The notes: generated by a model from the sequence alone, not told the origin. 64,000 nucleotides of DNA from Cellulosilyticum ruminicola JCM 14822 (GCF_001311925.1 NZ_BBCG01000004.1:1-64000), one strand, 5' to 3'. Positions 25,533 to 34,731 are shown, counted from the stretch's first letter. A program made the numbers and translations.

Positions 25533-25568
25533 GTAATATCACAACATTATTTATATTTATGCTAACTA

Positions 25569-26453
25569 TTATAATGTAGCTGTATAGTCCTCAATGAAAC
25601 CTTCTCCTAATACCTCACGTACATCAGCAATTGTAACGAAGGCTTGTTCATCAACATTTCTGATGAGATTTCTTAATTTTGTAATTTCTTTTTGTGATAC
25701 AACTACAAATAACATTTCTTTATCATTTCCTGTATATTTACCATTAGCTTTAATACCAGTTACCCCTCTAGGGATTTTTTGCATTATTTCTTGGGCAATA
25801 ATATCATTCTTATCTGACATAATGAAGACTGCTTTCGCATAATTTACACCTTCAAGTACGTTTGTAATAATCTTAGATGTAATATATACAGCAATAATTG
25901 CATACATGGCTTTATTAGAACCAAATACCATAAGCCCAGCTAAAATGATTAAACTATCAATACCAAGCATTACTTTTGCAATTGGGAACTTAGGATTAAT
26001 GAAACGGATAATTGCTGCAAACATATCTGTTCCCCCTGTTGTAGCTCCTGTACGAAGGACAATTCCTACACCAAGTCCAATAAAGATGGCCCCAAATACT
26101 CCACCTAAAAGTAAATCACCATTTACCTCAAAAATGTTTGGAAGGAAATCTGTATACCATAATGCACAACTTAATAATACTACTGACCATAATGATTTCT
26201 TAGCAAATTCAAAACCACGTTGTTTAATACTTACTACGAATAAAGGCACGTTAAGTGCAAAGTTTGTAATCCATAATGGAATTTCAAAACCTAAGTATTT
26301 AACAGATAATGCCTTAACGATAATTGTAATCCCCGAAATTCCACCTGTTACAAGTCCAAGCGGTGAAGTAAACCAATTAATCCCTAATGCTAATAGTGTT
26401 ACCCCTAAAAGGATTTGTATAAATTCATTCTTCTTAATTAATAACTTATTCAT
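25569..26453 (-). CDS. YitT family membrane protein (DUF161/DUF2179)
   Basis: This 294-residue protein has five to six hydrophobic helices (for example LLGVTLLALGINWF and ATTGGTDMFAAIIR with the family's GATTGGTD motif near residue 137) and a C-terminal soluble DUF2179 domain (AKAVFIMSDKNDIIAQEIMQKIPRGVTGI to VTIADVREVLGEGF). This is the standard architecture of the YitT family. The function is not established. The gene appears monocistronic. Confidence 0.9.
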   Translation of the reverse strand: MNKLLIKKNEFIQILLGVTLLALGINWFTSPLGLVTGGISGITIIVKALSVKYLGFEIPLWITNFALNVPLFVVSIKQRGFEFAKKSLWSVVLLSCALWYTDFLPNIFEVNGDLLLGGVFGAIFIGLGVGIVLRTGATTGGTDMFAAIIRFINPKFPIAKVMLGIDSLIILAGLMVFGSNKAMYAIIAVYITSKIITNVLEGVNYAKAVFIMSDKNDIIAQEIMQKIPRGVTGIKANGKYTGNDKEMLFVVVSQKEITKLRNLIRNVDEQAFVTIADVREVLGEGFIEDYTATL

Positions 26454-26505
26454 TTTTTCTCCTTACTTCTATAATGTTATGCGTTCTAGTATGTAGGCAA
26501 AAAGA

Positions 26506-26534
26506 AAAAGCTGTTATTAGTATAAGCAGCTTTT
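26506..26534 (-). terminator. Intrinsic terminator
   Basis: Minus-strand hairpin AAAAGCTG/CAGCTTTT with TTTTTCTTTTT after it, 20 bases downstream of the 109-residue unknown gene. Confidence 0.75.
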
Positions 26535-26553
26535 CCCCTTTTATTTCATTTCA

Positions 26554-26883
26554 TTATAACGCATTTGGAAGCTTTTGTATATCCAGTTTAATATACCCTT
26601 CTTCCTTCATAACACATAATTTTTTCCCAGTTAAATTTACTTCAAAATTTACATAACTTGAAAACAAATCTACATCTCTCAATACATGAATAGTAATCCA
26701 CTCACTATGTGGTGTTGTTCTAACTAAGATTGCTCTAGATAAAGGAAATTGAAAACGTGACATATCGGGAATATTTAATTCCATATTGACTGTATACATA
26801 TCTGTTTCAATGAAATAATCTTTATCTCCTTCTCGATCTATAATGCGGTATTCTAAATTCGTTATGATTTTATCGGTATCCAT
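26554..26883 (-). CDS. Conserved-looking protein of unknown function
   Basis: I start it at ATG 26883, because AAGAGGAAGAG lies just upstream. The frame extends a further seven codons to 26904 without a good ribosome site. The 109-residue product is soluble and rich in beta-strand-like stretches (YFIETDMYTVNMELNIPDMSRF and WITIHVLRDVDLFSSYVNFEVNL), with no signal peptide or membrane segment. I do not recognise a family. Its own terminator follows. Confidence 0.6.
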   Translation of the reverse strand: MDTDKIITNLEYRIIDREGDKDYFIETDMYTVNMELNIPDMSRFQFPLSRAILVRTTPHSEWITIHVLRDVDLFSSYVNFEVNLTGKKLCVMKEEGYIKLDIQKLPNAL

Positions 26884-27006
26884 TGCTCTTCCTCTTTCTC
26901 TCATTGTACTCTACTTATTGTACTATATCTACTTATTCATCTCATTAGTTAATCATTTAAATCCACTCTTTAATTTACCATATATTGTATATTTAGTTAT
27001 TAATTG

Positions 27007-27035
27007 TTGAGTTACCCACCTATATCCTCTATAAT
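27007..27035 (+). promoter_or_regulatory. Promoter of GltD-like gene
   Basis: TTGAGT (27007-27012) and TATAAT (27030-27035) with a 17-base spacer. The start codon of the GltD-like gene follows at 27079 after CGGAGG. Confidence 0.65.
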
Positions 27036-27078
27036 AAGTATTACTGACATTAATTAAATTGACTATCGGAGGTTAACT

Positions 27079-28316
27079 ATGGAATATTTATTAAACGAAG
27101 CAGACCGTTGCTTAAAGTGTAAAAATCCAAGATGTAAACAACACTGTCCTATTGCAACACCTATTCCTGAAGTTATTACTCTTTTCCAAGAAAACAAACT
27201 TCAGGAAGCAGGTAAGATGTTATTTGAAAACAATCCACTTTCTGCTATTTGTGCAATCGTCTGTCCTCATGAAGATCAATGTAAAGGTTTTTGCATTAAA
27301 GGTATAAAAAGTGAACCTGTAAGCTTTTGTGATATTGAACGCTTTGTTTCTGAGAAATACCTTGAAGATTTAGTACTTCATAAAGCACCTAGTAATCAAC
27401 ACAAAATTGCTATTGTTGGTTCTGGTCCAGCTGGTATTACAGCCGCTATCTTATTAGCACAAAAAGGTTATCAAATAACTATGTTTGAGCTTCATGACCG
27501 TATTGGTGGCGTACTAACTTATGGTATTCCAGAATTTAGACTACCAAGAACTCTTGTGGCAAATCTTGAAAAGAAACTTCGTGAACTTGGTGTAACAATT
27601 AAAACAAATACAATTGTAGGTCCAATTATCACTTTAGATAAATTATTCTTAGATGGTTATGATGCGATTTTCATTGGAACAGGTGTATGGAATCCTAAAA
27701 CCCTTAATATCAAAGGCGAAACATTACCTCATGCACTTTATGCCATTGATTATCTCAAAAATCCTTCAAGTTATACATTAGGTGAACGCGTATGTGTCAT
27801 TGGTGCAGGTAACGTAGCTATGGATGCTGCTAGAAGTGCGAAATACTATGGCTCACCAAATGTAACAATCTGCTATCGCCGCGGTGAAGAAGATATGACT
27901 GCAACTAAAGTGGAAATTGCTGATGCCAAAGAAGAAGGGTTATCTTTGATTTATTTAAGAGCCCAGTAGAAATTACTGATGAGGGCGTTATCTTCGCTAC
28001 AACACGTAAAGTAACACGTGAAGATGGCTCTATAAGTCTCAAAACAATAGAAGGTTCAGAAGAACTCTTCCCATGTGACTCAGTGATTATTGCTGTCAGC
28101 CAAGTACCTCAAAGTAATATCGTTGCAACAAGCCCTACCCTTGAAACAAAATATGGTCTCCTTGTAACTGATGAAAAGGGGCACACAACTAAAAAAGGTG
28201 TATTTGCTTGTGGTGACGTTGTAGATGGTGCCAAAACAGTGATCAATGCTGTAGCAGCAGCTAAAATTGTAACTGAAAGTATGGATGAATACTGCCAAAT
28301 CCTTCCTACAAAATAA
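27079..28316 (+). CDS. GltD-like NAD(P)-dependent FAD/Fe-S oxidoreductase, frameshifted
   Basis: The N-terminal Cys-rich domain (DRCLKCKNPRCKQHCPI and CAIVCPHEDQCKGFC) carries the [4Fe-4S] ligands of glutamate-synthase small-chain-type proteins. The FAD site VGSGPAGITAAILLAQKGY is near residue 113 and the NAD(P) site IGAGNVAMDAAR near 242. The frame breaks at a GGG run (27937-27939). One additional G restores EEGVIFDLFKSPVEITDEG and joins the rest, ending CGDVVDGAKTVINAVAAAK, to give 412 residues. As written, two frames exist (27079-27969 and from about 27940 to 28316). Family relatives pass electrons from NADPH to glutamate synthase or other partners. No large subunit is adjacent. Confidence 0.8.
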
Positions 28317-28327
28317 TTAGCTTAAAT

Positions 28328-28369
28328 AAAAAACGCTGCAACCATCTAATGATCGGTTGTAGCGTTTTT
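28328..28369. terminator. Bidirectional terminator
   Basis: Hairpin AAAAACGCTGCAACC...GGTTGTAGCGTTTTT with A and T flanks. It serves the GltD-like gene on plus and the 47-residue gene on minus. Confidence 0.85.
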
Positions 28370-28370
28370 C

Positions 28371-28514
28371 TTATCTTTTATTTCTTAAACTATCGCCAGC
28401 ACCATTTGTTCCTAAACTCATTGTATTTTTGAAGCCACTTACTGAGTTCACAGCTGACTTTTGATTATCAATTTGGCTTTGAATTTTCGCATCTAAAAAT
28501 TTATACTTCGACAT
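28371..28514 (-). CDS. 47-residue unknown small protein
   Basis: An ATG with AGAGGAACC 3-4 bases upstream opens a 47-codon frame (begins MSKYKFLDAKIQSQIDNQKS, ends GAGDSLRNKR). It is polar and basic, with an amphipathic-looking first half (LDAKIQSQIDNQKSAVNSV) and a Gly/Ser-rich tail. It stops exactly at the edge of the bidirectional terminator. The ribosome site, the terminator and the clean frame support a real gene. I do not know the function or family. Confidence 0.5.
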   Translation of the reverse strand: MSKYKFLDAKIQSQIDNQKSAVNSVSGFKNTMSLGTNGAGDSLRNKR

Positions 28515-28600
28515 ATTGGTTCCTCTTCTCGTGTTCAAAAAAAATCTACATTAGAAGTGTGCCCTTTTTCATCTATGTCTATGTATATCAGACTAGATTA

Positions 28601-30376
28601 CTATTCTTGGCTAAGTTTAATAAATTCTTCAATATCTTCAGCAACAATGCTTAAAGATTTTCTCCAGAATTCTGGTGTTGTGACATCGATTCCTACTGTT
28701 CTTGTAACATCAGAAATTTTTAATTTACCTGTTACAGACAGAAGTTTCTTATAATCATGTACGAATTCATGTCCTTTACTAAGGTATTCTGCATATAAGC
28801 CTTTTGCAAATAATAATCCGAATGCATATGGGAAGTTATAGAAGTTAGCATCTGCATAGTAGTAATGAGATTTCCATGTCCACATATATGGATGTAAGTA
28901 TTCTGGATCTAATCCATCACCATAAGCTTCTCTTTGAGCATCTAGCATAAGGTTTTTAATTTCTTCTACAGTAAGAGGACTATCTTTTCTATTTTCAAAT
29001 ACAGCTGTTTCAAATAAGTAACGAGAATAAATATCTACGATAACTTGTGTTGCATCGCTGATTTCAGTTTCTAAGATAGAAAGTGCTTCTTCTCTTGAAC
29101 CTTCTTTGATGGCTGCCTTTTTAACGATTGTTTCACAGAAAGTAGATGCTGTTTCTGCCAGTGGCATTGGATAATTTGTATTTAAAATACTTTCATTTTT
29201 GAGACACTCTCCATGGAATCCATGTCCTAATTCATGCGCCATTGTGATTGTATCTCCGAAGTTATCACCATAATTTAATAAGAATCTACTTTCCCCAATG
29301 CTTTGAATATTACAGCAGAATGCACCGCCTACTTTACCTTCTTTAGGAAATACATCAATCCAGTGATTATCAAATGCAGTTCTCGCATAATCACCTAAGC
29401 TTTCATCAAATGTTCTAAATTGCTTTTCTACAAAAGCTTTACCTTGTTCATAGTCATATTTCATTTCTTTTTCAACTACAGGTGCATACATTTCATAGAA
29501 TGGTAAACCGTTGCTATAACCTAGCATTTCAGCTTTTCTTCTTAAATATTTTCTAAAGATAGGCATATTTTCTTTCATAGCCTCAAGCATAGCATCTAAT
29601 GTAGCTCTATCCATACGAGAATCTTCTAAAGTCATATCAAGTGGTGACTTATATCCTCTAAGTTCTGCTACTGTGATAACTTCTCCTTTAATGCCGTTAA
29701 GGGCTGCCGCAATGCCATCTTCGATTTTGGCATAAGATGCAATCTCTGCTTCATAAGCACGTTTTCTAAGCTCTTTATCAGAGTCGTATGCCATGTTTAA
29801 AACTACTGTAAGTGGTAATGATTCCATTTTGCCATCCATTTCGATATCTACTTTATGGCTAGCAATAAGTAAGTTTTTATAGTTTGTCCATGCTGTTGAA
29901 CCTGTATTTTTAAGCCTTGCAAGCATAGCTTCTTCTCTTTCACTTAATAAGTGTTTGTTTTGTTCAACTTTTTCTTTAAGGTAGAAATCAAATTCTTTTA
30001 ATCTTTCTGATGCAGTAATAATGCTATCTAAGTCTTTGATTTCACTAATCCAGTGGCTAATACGTGTCTCTGCTTCTGCTGTTTCACTAAGTTTTTGATC
30101 TACGATTGCCTCATATTTTGTACCTTCTTCATCTTTGGCATTTACACTTGTTGTAAGAGAAGAAAATACACCTAATTTCTCAAATGTTGTAGCTAATTCT
30201 TCACTTAAAGTAATGTAGTCTTCTAATTTACGGCCTTCATTTTCATGAGTTTCAGTCATTACTTTACTCATTTTATTTAAATCTGCAATTAGTTTATCTA
30301 ATCTTACTAAATCATTTTTAAATTCATCACTTGAAAATGATTCATATAGACGTCTTAAATCCCAATTAAAATCCAT
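28601..30376 (-). CDS. pepF: Oligoendopeptidase F
   Basis: This 591-residue M3 metallopeptidase has the zinc site HELGHGFHGE near residue 382 (HExxH) and the downstream glutamate in NYPMPLAETASTFCE. The N-terminal helical part (residues 1-200) is typical of PepF. It is a cytoplasmic enzyme that cuts short peptides of about 7-17 residues. The length is normal for the family, and it appears monocistronic. Confidence 0.95.
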   Translation of the reverse strand: MDFNWDLRRLYESFSSDEFKNDLVRLDKLIADLNKMSKVMTETHENEGRKLEDYITLSEELATTFEKLGVFSSLTTSVNAKDEEGTKYEAIVDQKLSETAEAETRISHWISEIKDLDSIITASERLKEFDFYLKEKVEQNKHLLSEREEAMLARLKNTGSTAWTNYKNLLIASHKVDIEMDGKMESLPLTVVLNMAYDSDKELRKRAYEAEIASYAKIEDGIAAALNGIKGEVITVAELRGYKSPLDMTLEDSRMDRATLDAMLEAMKENMPIFRKYLRRKAEMLGYSNGLPFYEMYAPVVEKEMKYDYEQGKAFVEKQFRTFDESLGDYARTAFDNHWIDVFPKEGKVGGAFCCNIQSIGESRFLLNYGDNFGDTITMAHELGHGFHGECLKNESILNTNYPMPLAETASTFCETIVKKAAIKEGSREEALSILETEISDATQVIVDIYSRYLFETAVFENRKDSPLTVEEIKNLMLDAQREAYGDGLDPEYLHPYMWTWKSHYYYADANFYNFPYAFGLLFAKGLYAEYLSKGHEFVHDYKKLLSVTGKLKISDVTRTVGIDVTTPEFWRKSLSIVAEDIEEFIKLSQE

Positions 30377-30478
30377 ACTATACGCTTCCTTCCGATAATA
30401 CTATTTTATAAGTATTTTAGCATAAACTTTTCTAAACTTATACATTTTAAATACAAAAGACAATAAACTTCACGGGAC

Positions 30479-30931
30479 TTATTTTACTGCTTTTAAAACT
30501 ACAAATACGTAACTTTCTTCTGCTTGAATACGATATACTCCGATTCCTTTCAATGCATGTACACCAATATATGCTAAGTCTCTTGCTACGATTTCTTCGC
30601 AGTCAAACCCTTCTTTTTCAAAAATTTCATAACCTGTTGTATCTGCAAGTTTTTTAAGTTCTTTAGCTTCATCACGAATTTCTTTTGAAAGGTTTTCATT
30701 CGCCCAAGCCCATACCCATACTTTTTCTGTATAGTCCCAAGAACCAATACATGCGATATCAAAAATTAAATTCTTACCAGCTTCATTTGTAAATTCTAGT
30801 GATTTATCTGTTTGATGGAAAATATACTTTGTGTATGCTTTTAAATTATATTTTTCTACAAGCTCCTTTTGTTTGTCTTGTACTTCTTTACAGCATTCAT
30901 TTAAAAATCCTTCAAATTCTTTTTCTGTCAT
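30479..30931 (-). CDS. DUF6882-type protein of unknown function
   Basis: This 150-residue soluble protein has the stretch IACIGSWDYTEKVWVWAWANENLSKEI, a Trp-rich WxWxWxN pattern that I associate with the DUF6882 family, and ARDLAYIGVHALKGIGVYRI near its end. No catalytic motif is apparent. It sits 100 bases upstream of pepF on the same strand and may be co-transcribed with it. Confidence 0.65.
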   Translation of the reverse strand: MTEKEFEGFLNECCKEVQDKQKELVEKYNLKAYTKYIFHQTDKSLEFTNEAGKNLIFDIACIGSWDYTEKVWVWAWANENLSKEIRDEAKELKKLADTTGYEIFEKEGFDCEEIVARDLAYIGVHALKGIGVYRIQAEESYVFVVLKAVK

Positions 30932-31118
30932 TGCGTGCTCCTTATCTGCTTTAGCTTCTTTAATAATATATTTTAGTATTTGTTACCTATTTTATTCCAT
31001 ACACCATTATACACATTTCTATCTTGTCCGACATCAAATTGAATTGTCATTATTTTGTATAACTTTTTATTGTTTTTTGTATTTTTTTCGTCTATTTCAG
31101 CAAAAATTTTAATAGATA

Positions 31119-31147
31119 TTGTTTTTCTCTATTTTACTTAGTACAAT
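31119..31147 (+). promoter_or_regulatory. Promoter of asd
   Basis: TTGTTT (31119-31124) and TACAAT (31142-31147) with a 17-base spacer, about 45 bases before the chosen start codon. Confidence 0.6.
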
Positions 31148-31192
31148 AGAGTAACTATGGGATACTATATCAAAGGTAGAGGTGATTATAAG

Positions 31193-32278
31193 ATGGATAA
31201 AAAATTAAAAGTTGGTATCGTTGGTGGTACTGGTATGGTAGGACAACGTTTTATAACATTACTTGAAAACCATCCTTTCTTCGAGGTTAAAGTAATTGCT
31301 GCTAGTAGTCGTTCTGCTGGTCAAACTTATGAAAAAGCAGTTGAAGGTAGATGGAAAATGGAGGCTCCAATCCCTGAAGCTGTTAAAACAATGGTAGTTA
31401 TGGATGCTGCAAAAGTTGAAGAAGTTGCTTCACAAGTAGACTTCGTATTCTGTGCAGTTGATATGAAAAAAGATGAAATCAAAGCTCTTGAAGAAGCTTA
31501 TGCTAAAGCTGAAACACCAGTTGTATCTAACAACTCAGCTAATAGATGGACACCAGATGTACCAATGGTTATTCCAGAAATCAATGATGCTCACTTAGAA
31601 GTTATTGAAGCTCAGAAAAAACGTCTTGGTACAACAAGAGGTTTCATCGCAGTTAAACCTAACTGTTCTATCCAAAGTTATGTACCAATGCTTTCTGCAT
31701 TATTAGAATTTGAACCAACAACAGTTGTAGCTTCTACTTACCAAGCTATTTCTGGTGCAGGTAAAACATTCAAAGAATGGCCAGAAATGATTGATAACGT
31801 TATTCCTTATATCGGTGGAGAAGAAGAAAAAAGTGAACAAGAACCTCTTCGTATTTGGGGTAAAGTTGAAGATGGACAAATCGTTAAAGCAGCTGGTCCA
31901 GTTATTACAACACAATGTATCCGTGTGCCTGTATTAGATGGTCATCTCGCAACAGTATTCGTTTCATTCAAAAAGAAACCAACTAAAGAACAAATTCTTG
32001 AAGCTTGGAAAAACTACAGTGGTAAACCACAAACATTAAATCTTCCAAGTGCACCAAAACAATTCATTCACTACTTTGAAGAAGATAATAGACCTCAAAC
32101 TAATATTGATCGTAACCTTGAAGGTGGTATGGCTGTATCAGTTGGACGCCTTAGAGAAGATACAGTTTATGATTACAAATTTGTAGGTCTTTCTCACAAT
32201 ACATTAAGAGGAGCTGCTGGTGGCGCTGTACTTATCGCAGAGTTATTAACAGCTGAAGGATATATTACAGCTAAATAG
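31193..32278 (+). CDS. asd: Aspartate-semialdehyde dehydrogenase
   Basis: This 361-residue enzyme reduces aspartyl phosphate to aspartate semialdehyde for lysine, threonine and methionine synthesis. It has the NADP site VGIVGGTGMVGQRF, the catalytic cysteine in VKPNCSIQSY (near residue 152) and a SGAGKTFKEWPEM segment as in the archaeal/fungal-type branch of ASADH. I prefer ATG 31193 (AGAGGTGAT upstream) over the longer frame from 31157, whose extra 12 residues are not family-like. A terminator follows at 32287. Confidence 0.92.
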   Translation: MDKKLKVGIVGGTGMVGQRFITLLENHPFFEVKVIAASSRSAGQTYEKAVEGRWKMEAPIPEAVKTMVVMDAAKVEEVASQVDFVFCAVDMKKDEIKALEEAYAKAETPVVSNNSANRWTPDVPMVIPEINDAHLEVIEAQKKRLGTTRGFIAVKPNCSIQSYVPMLSALLEFEPTTVVASTYQAISGAGKTFKEWPEMIDNVIPYIGGEEEKSEQEPLRIWGKVEDGQIVKAAGPVITTQCIRVPVLDGHLATVFVSFKKKPTKEQILEAWKNYSGKPQTLNLPSAPKQFIHYFEEDNRPQTNIDRNLEGGMAVSVGRLREDTVYDYKFVGLSHNTLRGAAGGAVLIAELLTAEGYITAK

Positions 32279-32286
32279 GCTTGATG

Positions 32287-32318
32287 GGATTCTGTACGAT
32301 GTGCAGAATCCTTTTTTG
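32287..32318 (+). terminator. Terminator of asd
   Basis: Hairpin GGATTCTG...CAGAATCC followed by TTTTTTG, 9 bases after the asd stop codon. A second hairpin (AGAAGCGC...GCGCTTCT, about 32370-32417) lies between here and the convergent PNPOx-like gene. Confidence 0.85.
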
Positions 32319-32438
32319 TTTGGGTGCATGGTTGTTTGTACATCGCTAGATTTATTTGTGTAAAAGATAGAAGCGCTTGGTCACATATTAGAGGTGATGT
32401 GAGCAGGCGCTTCTTTGGGTTAGATAGTTTTTTTATTT

Positions 32439-32834
32439 TTATAGGTTTTCAACTACAGGTGCTTCTGTGAAAGAATATGTAATTGCTGTAGCTGTTTCAA
32501 AGTAGAACACTGCCATTAGGTTGTCGTCTACATTATACATGCTACTTAGAAATTCATTTGCGTTCATCATAGCTTCGCGTGCCTCACGACGTAAGTCTTC
32601 TTTTAACTGGCCGCATACACGAATCCATGTGTTATTTTTCATTGCACAGATTTCTGCTTTTGGATTGGCAAGAAGTTGTTTATAAACTTCTTTTTGATTA
32701 TTAGTTACAATGTATAATTTGTTTTCGAATTCTGCAACGGCACCAAAAGGACGAAGGCGAGGTTGTCCATTTGATTCAGTTGTAGCAAGGAAAAATGTCC
32801 CTACTTCTTTTAGATATTCATATGCTTTACTCAT
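32439..32834 (-). CDS. Pyridoxamine 5'-phosphate oxidase-family flavoprotein
   Basis: This 131-residue split-barrel protein has FFLATTESNGQPRLRPFGAV, KLYIVTNNQKEVYKQLLANPKAEIC and WIRVCGQLKEDL, the usual pattern of small FMN-binding PNPOx-like proteins of anaerobes. The substrate is unknown. True pyridoxal synthesis is unlikely at this size. It is divergent from an HxlR regulator with palindromic sites between them, suggesting control by that regulator. Confidence 0.85.
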   Translation of the reverse strand: MSKAYEYLKEVGTFFLATTESNGQPRLRPFGAVAEFENKLYIVTNNQKEVYKQLLANPKAEICAMKNNTWIRVCGQLKEDLRREAREAMMNANEFLSSMYNVDDNLMAVFYFETATAITYSFTEAPVVENL

Positions 32835-32916
32835 AATTATAACTCCTTTCCACAGATTTGACGCTTTCTTGCGCTCTTGGTATTATTATATCAATTAGGT
32901 TTACTAATACAAGTAC

Positions 32917-32956
32917 GATATTTTAGGATATCACTGTCAAATACGATACCAGTATC
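32917..32956. promoter_or_regulatory. Two inverted repeats between PNPOx and HxlR genes (candidate HxlR operators)
   Basis: GATAT-6 nt-ATATC (32917-32932) and GATAC-2 nt-GTATC (32945-32956) share a GATAY half-site. The second lies right before the AAAGGAGA ribosome site of the HxlR gene. Sequence shows the repeats; operator function is inference. Confidence 0.5.
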
Positions 32957-32971
32957 AAAGGAGATACCACT

Positions 32972-33319
32972 ATGGCTAAGAAAGAATTATTTGGACTCTG
33001 TCCATTCGTTACTTCTCAAAAAGTTCTAACAGGGAAATGGTCTATGTACATTATGTATTTATTAGCAGATGGCCCTGTAAGATTTAATGAACTTCAACGT
33101 CTCATGCCTGAAGAAATAACACACACAACACTATCAAGACAATTAAAATCTCTTGAAAAAGAAGGGTTAATTCTCCGTAAAGAATATACTCAGATTCCAC
33201 CTAAAGTTGAGTACTCTCTCAGCGATATTGGAGAGAAGTTTAAAAAAGTTCTAGACGTATTAGAAGTATGGGGAAATGAATATATAGAGTATTTTCATGA
33301 ACAACACAATAATATTTAA
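32972..33319 (+). CDS. HxlR-family winged-helix transcriptional regulator
   Basis: This 115-residue HxlR regulator has CPFVTSQKVLTGKWSMYIMYLL with the N-terminal cysteine typical of redox- or aldehyde-sensing members. The wing-helix signature FNELQRLM...ITHTTLSRQLKSLEKEGLI follows, then PPKVEYSLSDIGEKF. It likely controls the divergent flavoprotein gene and itself. The signal is unknown. Confidence 0.9.
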   Translation: MAKKELFGLCPFVTSQKVLTGKWSMYIMYLLADGPVRFNELQRLMPEEITHTTLSRQLKSLEKEGLILRKEYTQIPPKVEYSLSDIGEKFKKVLDVLEVWGNEYIEYFHEQHNNI

Positions 33320-33321
33320 TA

Positions 33322-33358
33322 AAAAGGACGAGAAGTAAATTTTGCTTCTCGTCCTTTT
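33322..33358 (+). terminator. Terminator of HxlR gene
   Basis: Hairpin AAAAGGACGAGAAG...CTTCTCGTCCTTTT three bases after the stop codon, with a T tract. Confidence 0.85.
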
Positions 33359-33450
33359 ATATCTTTCATTCGCTTTAAATATCAATCATTTCAGAATAAT
33401 CTTTTAACTCATCTTATCATAGGGCTTATTTTTACGTCAATGCTATGTAA

Positions 33451-33492
33451 AATTCTAATAAAGTATATTCTAGAATATACTTTATTAGAATT
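33451..33492. repeat. 42-bp perfect palindrome upstream of patatin gene
   Basis: Two 21-base arms centred on CTAG (33470-33473) are exactly complementary: the left arm begins AATTCTAATAAAG and the right arm ends CTTTATTAGAATT. There is no loop. It ends 22 bases before the patatin start codon. It may be an operator, a cruciform or an RNA hairpin in the 5' leader. No T tract follows on the plus strand. Confidence 0.85.
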
Positions 33493-33514
33493 AACCCCTC
33501 GAGGTAGTAAATCT

Positions 33515-34495
33515 ATGTCTTTTAAGAATTTAGTTTTTTCAGGTGGTGGCGTATTAGGTATTGCTTATATTGGCTTATTACATTCTTTATATGAACACCA
33601 TATTATAGAAGATATTCAGCGAGTTGCTGGTACTTCTGCTGGAGCTATTACAGCCTGTTTAACTAGCTTTAATCTATCTTTTGATGAACTTAAATCTTTA
33701 GCTGATTCTCTAGACTATACCAATATTCCTTTAAAAGATGCTTCTGACGGGGAGAAAATTTTCTCTAATTCCGTTAAAGAACCTGACCGCTTTTTTGATA
33801 ATTTTGATTGCGTTTACCGTTTTCTTAAACATTATGGCTGGTATTCTTCGAATTATTTTTATAACTGGATTAAAGCCCAAATTGCTAATCAATTTAATCC
33901 ACTTCTTAAACTTCCTCCTTATACATTTGCAGATTTCAAAGATACACAACTTCATAAAGATGAACGTCCTTTCAAAGATCTTTATATGATTGGAACAGAT
34001 ATTACAAATGGTTCGTATTCTATATTTTCCTATGAAACGACACCTACTATGGAAGTAGCTGAGGCTGTACGTATTTCTATGTCTATTCCTTTATTCTTTG
34101 AATGCATTCAATCTTCTAGTGCTGCTGCTTCACCTAAAACTTCATCTCATATTTACTCAGATGGTGGTTTACTCTATACTTATCCCATTAATTTGTTTGA
34201 TAAAGAAGATCCTCTTGAAGCTACACTTGGATGTCTTGTTAAAAGCGATTCTCGTCCCAAATCTATTAATAATATTATAGATTTTATTTCTAGCATAATT
34301 ATTTGTGCTACTTCTCTGCAATATAAAATATATCAAGATGACCCGTCTGCAACTTCCCGTACCATTGAAATTAACACTGGTCAAATTTCTACTATGGATT
34401 TTAACATTAAACCGAGAGATTCTACTTATAATTATCTTTATAATCAAGGTTATACTACTACTGAAATTTTTTCTTCAAAATTTATAATCCTGTAA
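33515..34495 (+). CDS. Patatin-like phospholipase
   Basis: This 326-residue protein starts at ATG 33515, with GAGGT upstream. The frame extends in-phase to 33440 but without a ribosome site and through the palindrome. It has the oxyanion GGGVLGIAYIG, the nucleophile motif GTSAGA (serine near residue 44) and the catalytic aspartate in SDGGLLYTYP (near 215). It is therefore an intact Ser-Asp acyl hydrolase, probably acting on phospholipids. It is cytoplasmic with no signal peptide. The neighbours give no clue to its role. Confidence 0.88.
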   Translation: MSFKNLVFSGGGVLGIAYIGLLHSLYEHHIIEDIQRVAGTSAGAITACLTSFNLSFDELKSLADSLDYTNIPLKDASDGEKIFSNSVKEPDRFFDNFDCVYRFLKHYGWYSSNYFYNWIKAQIANQFNPLLKLPPYTFADFKDTQLHKDERPFKDLYMIGTDITNGSYSIFSYETTPTMEVAEAVRISMSIPLFFECIQSSSAAASPKTSSHIYSDGGLLYTYPINLFDKEDPLEATLGCLVKSDSRPKSINNIIDFISSIIICATSLQYKIYQDDPSATSRTIEINTGQISTMDFNIKPRDSTYNYLYNQGYTTTEIFSSKFIIL

Positions 34496-34538
34496 TATAC
34501 ATTCTCTTACATCTTGTATTTTTACCCATTTTTTCATT

Positions 34539-34646
34539 AAACTTTACTTTAATTCAAAAGGCCAAGTTGAATCTATTAAAATAACTAATTCAAATGCTAA
34601 TTACTTAGTAAAAGATCTCACTGCTATTCTGAGAAGTCAGTTATAA
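34539..34646 (+). other. Possible coding remnant in the gap after the patatin gene
   Basis: The 388-base gap 34496-34883 holds no gene. Within it a 35-codon open stretch ending at TAA 34646 reads KLYFNSKGQVESIKITNSN and on to LTAILRSQL, with protein-like composition but no start codon or ribosome site. It may be the C-terminal relic of a lost gene. A terminator lies at 34732-34770. Confidence 0.25.
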
Positions 34647-34731
34647 AATGTGTTGACAGTATAATTGGTTCAAAAACACTAGTTAACTTAACTGCTTACT
34701 AAAAATAATTTTCCTATATAATTACTTAAAA

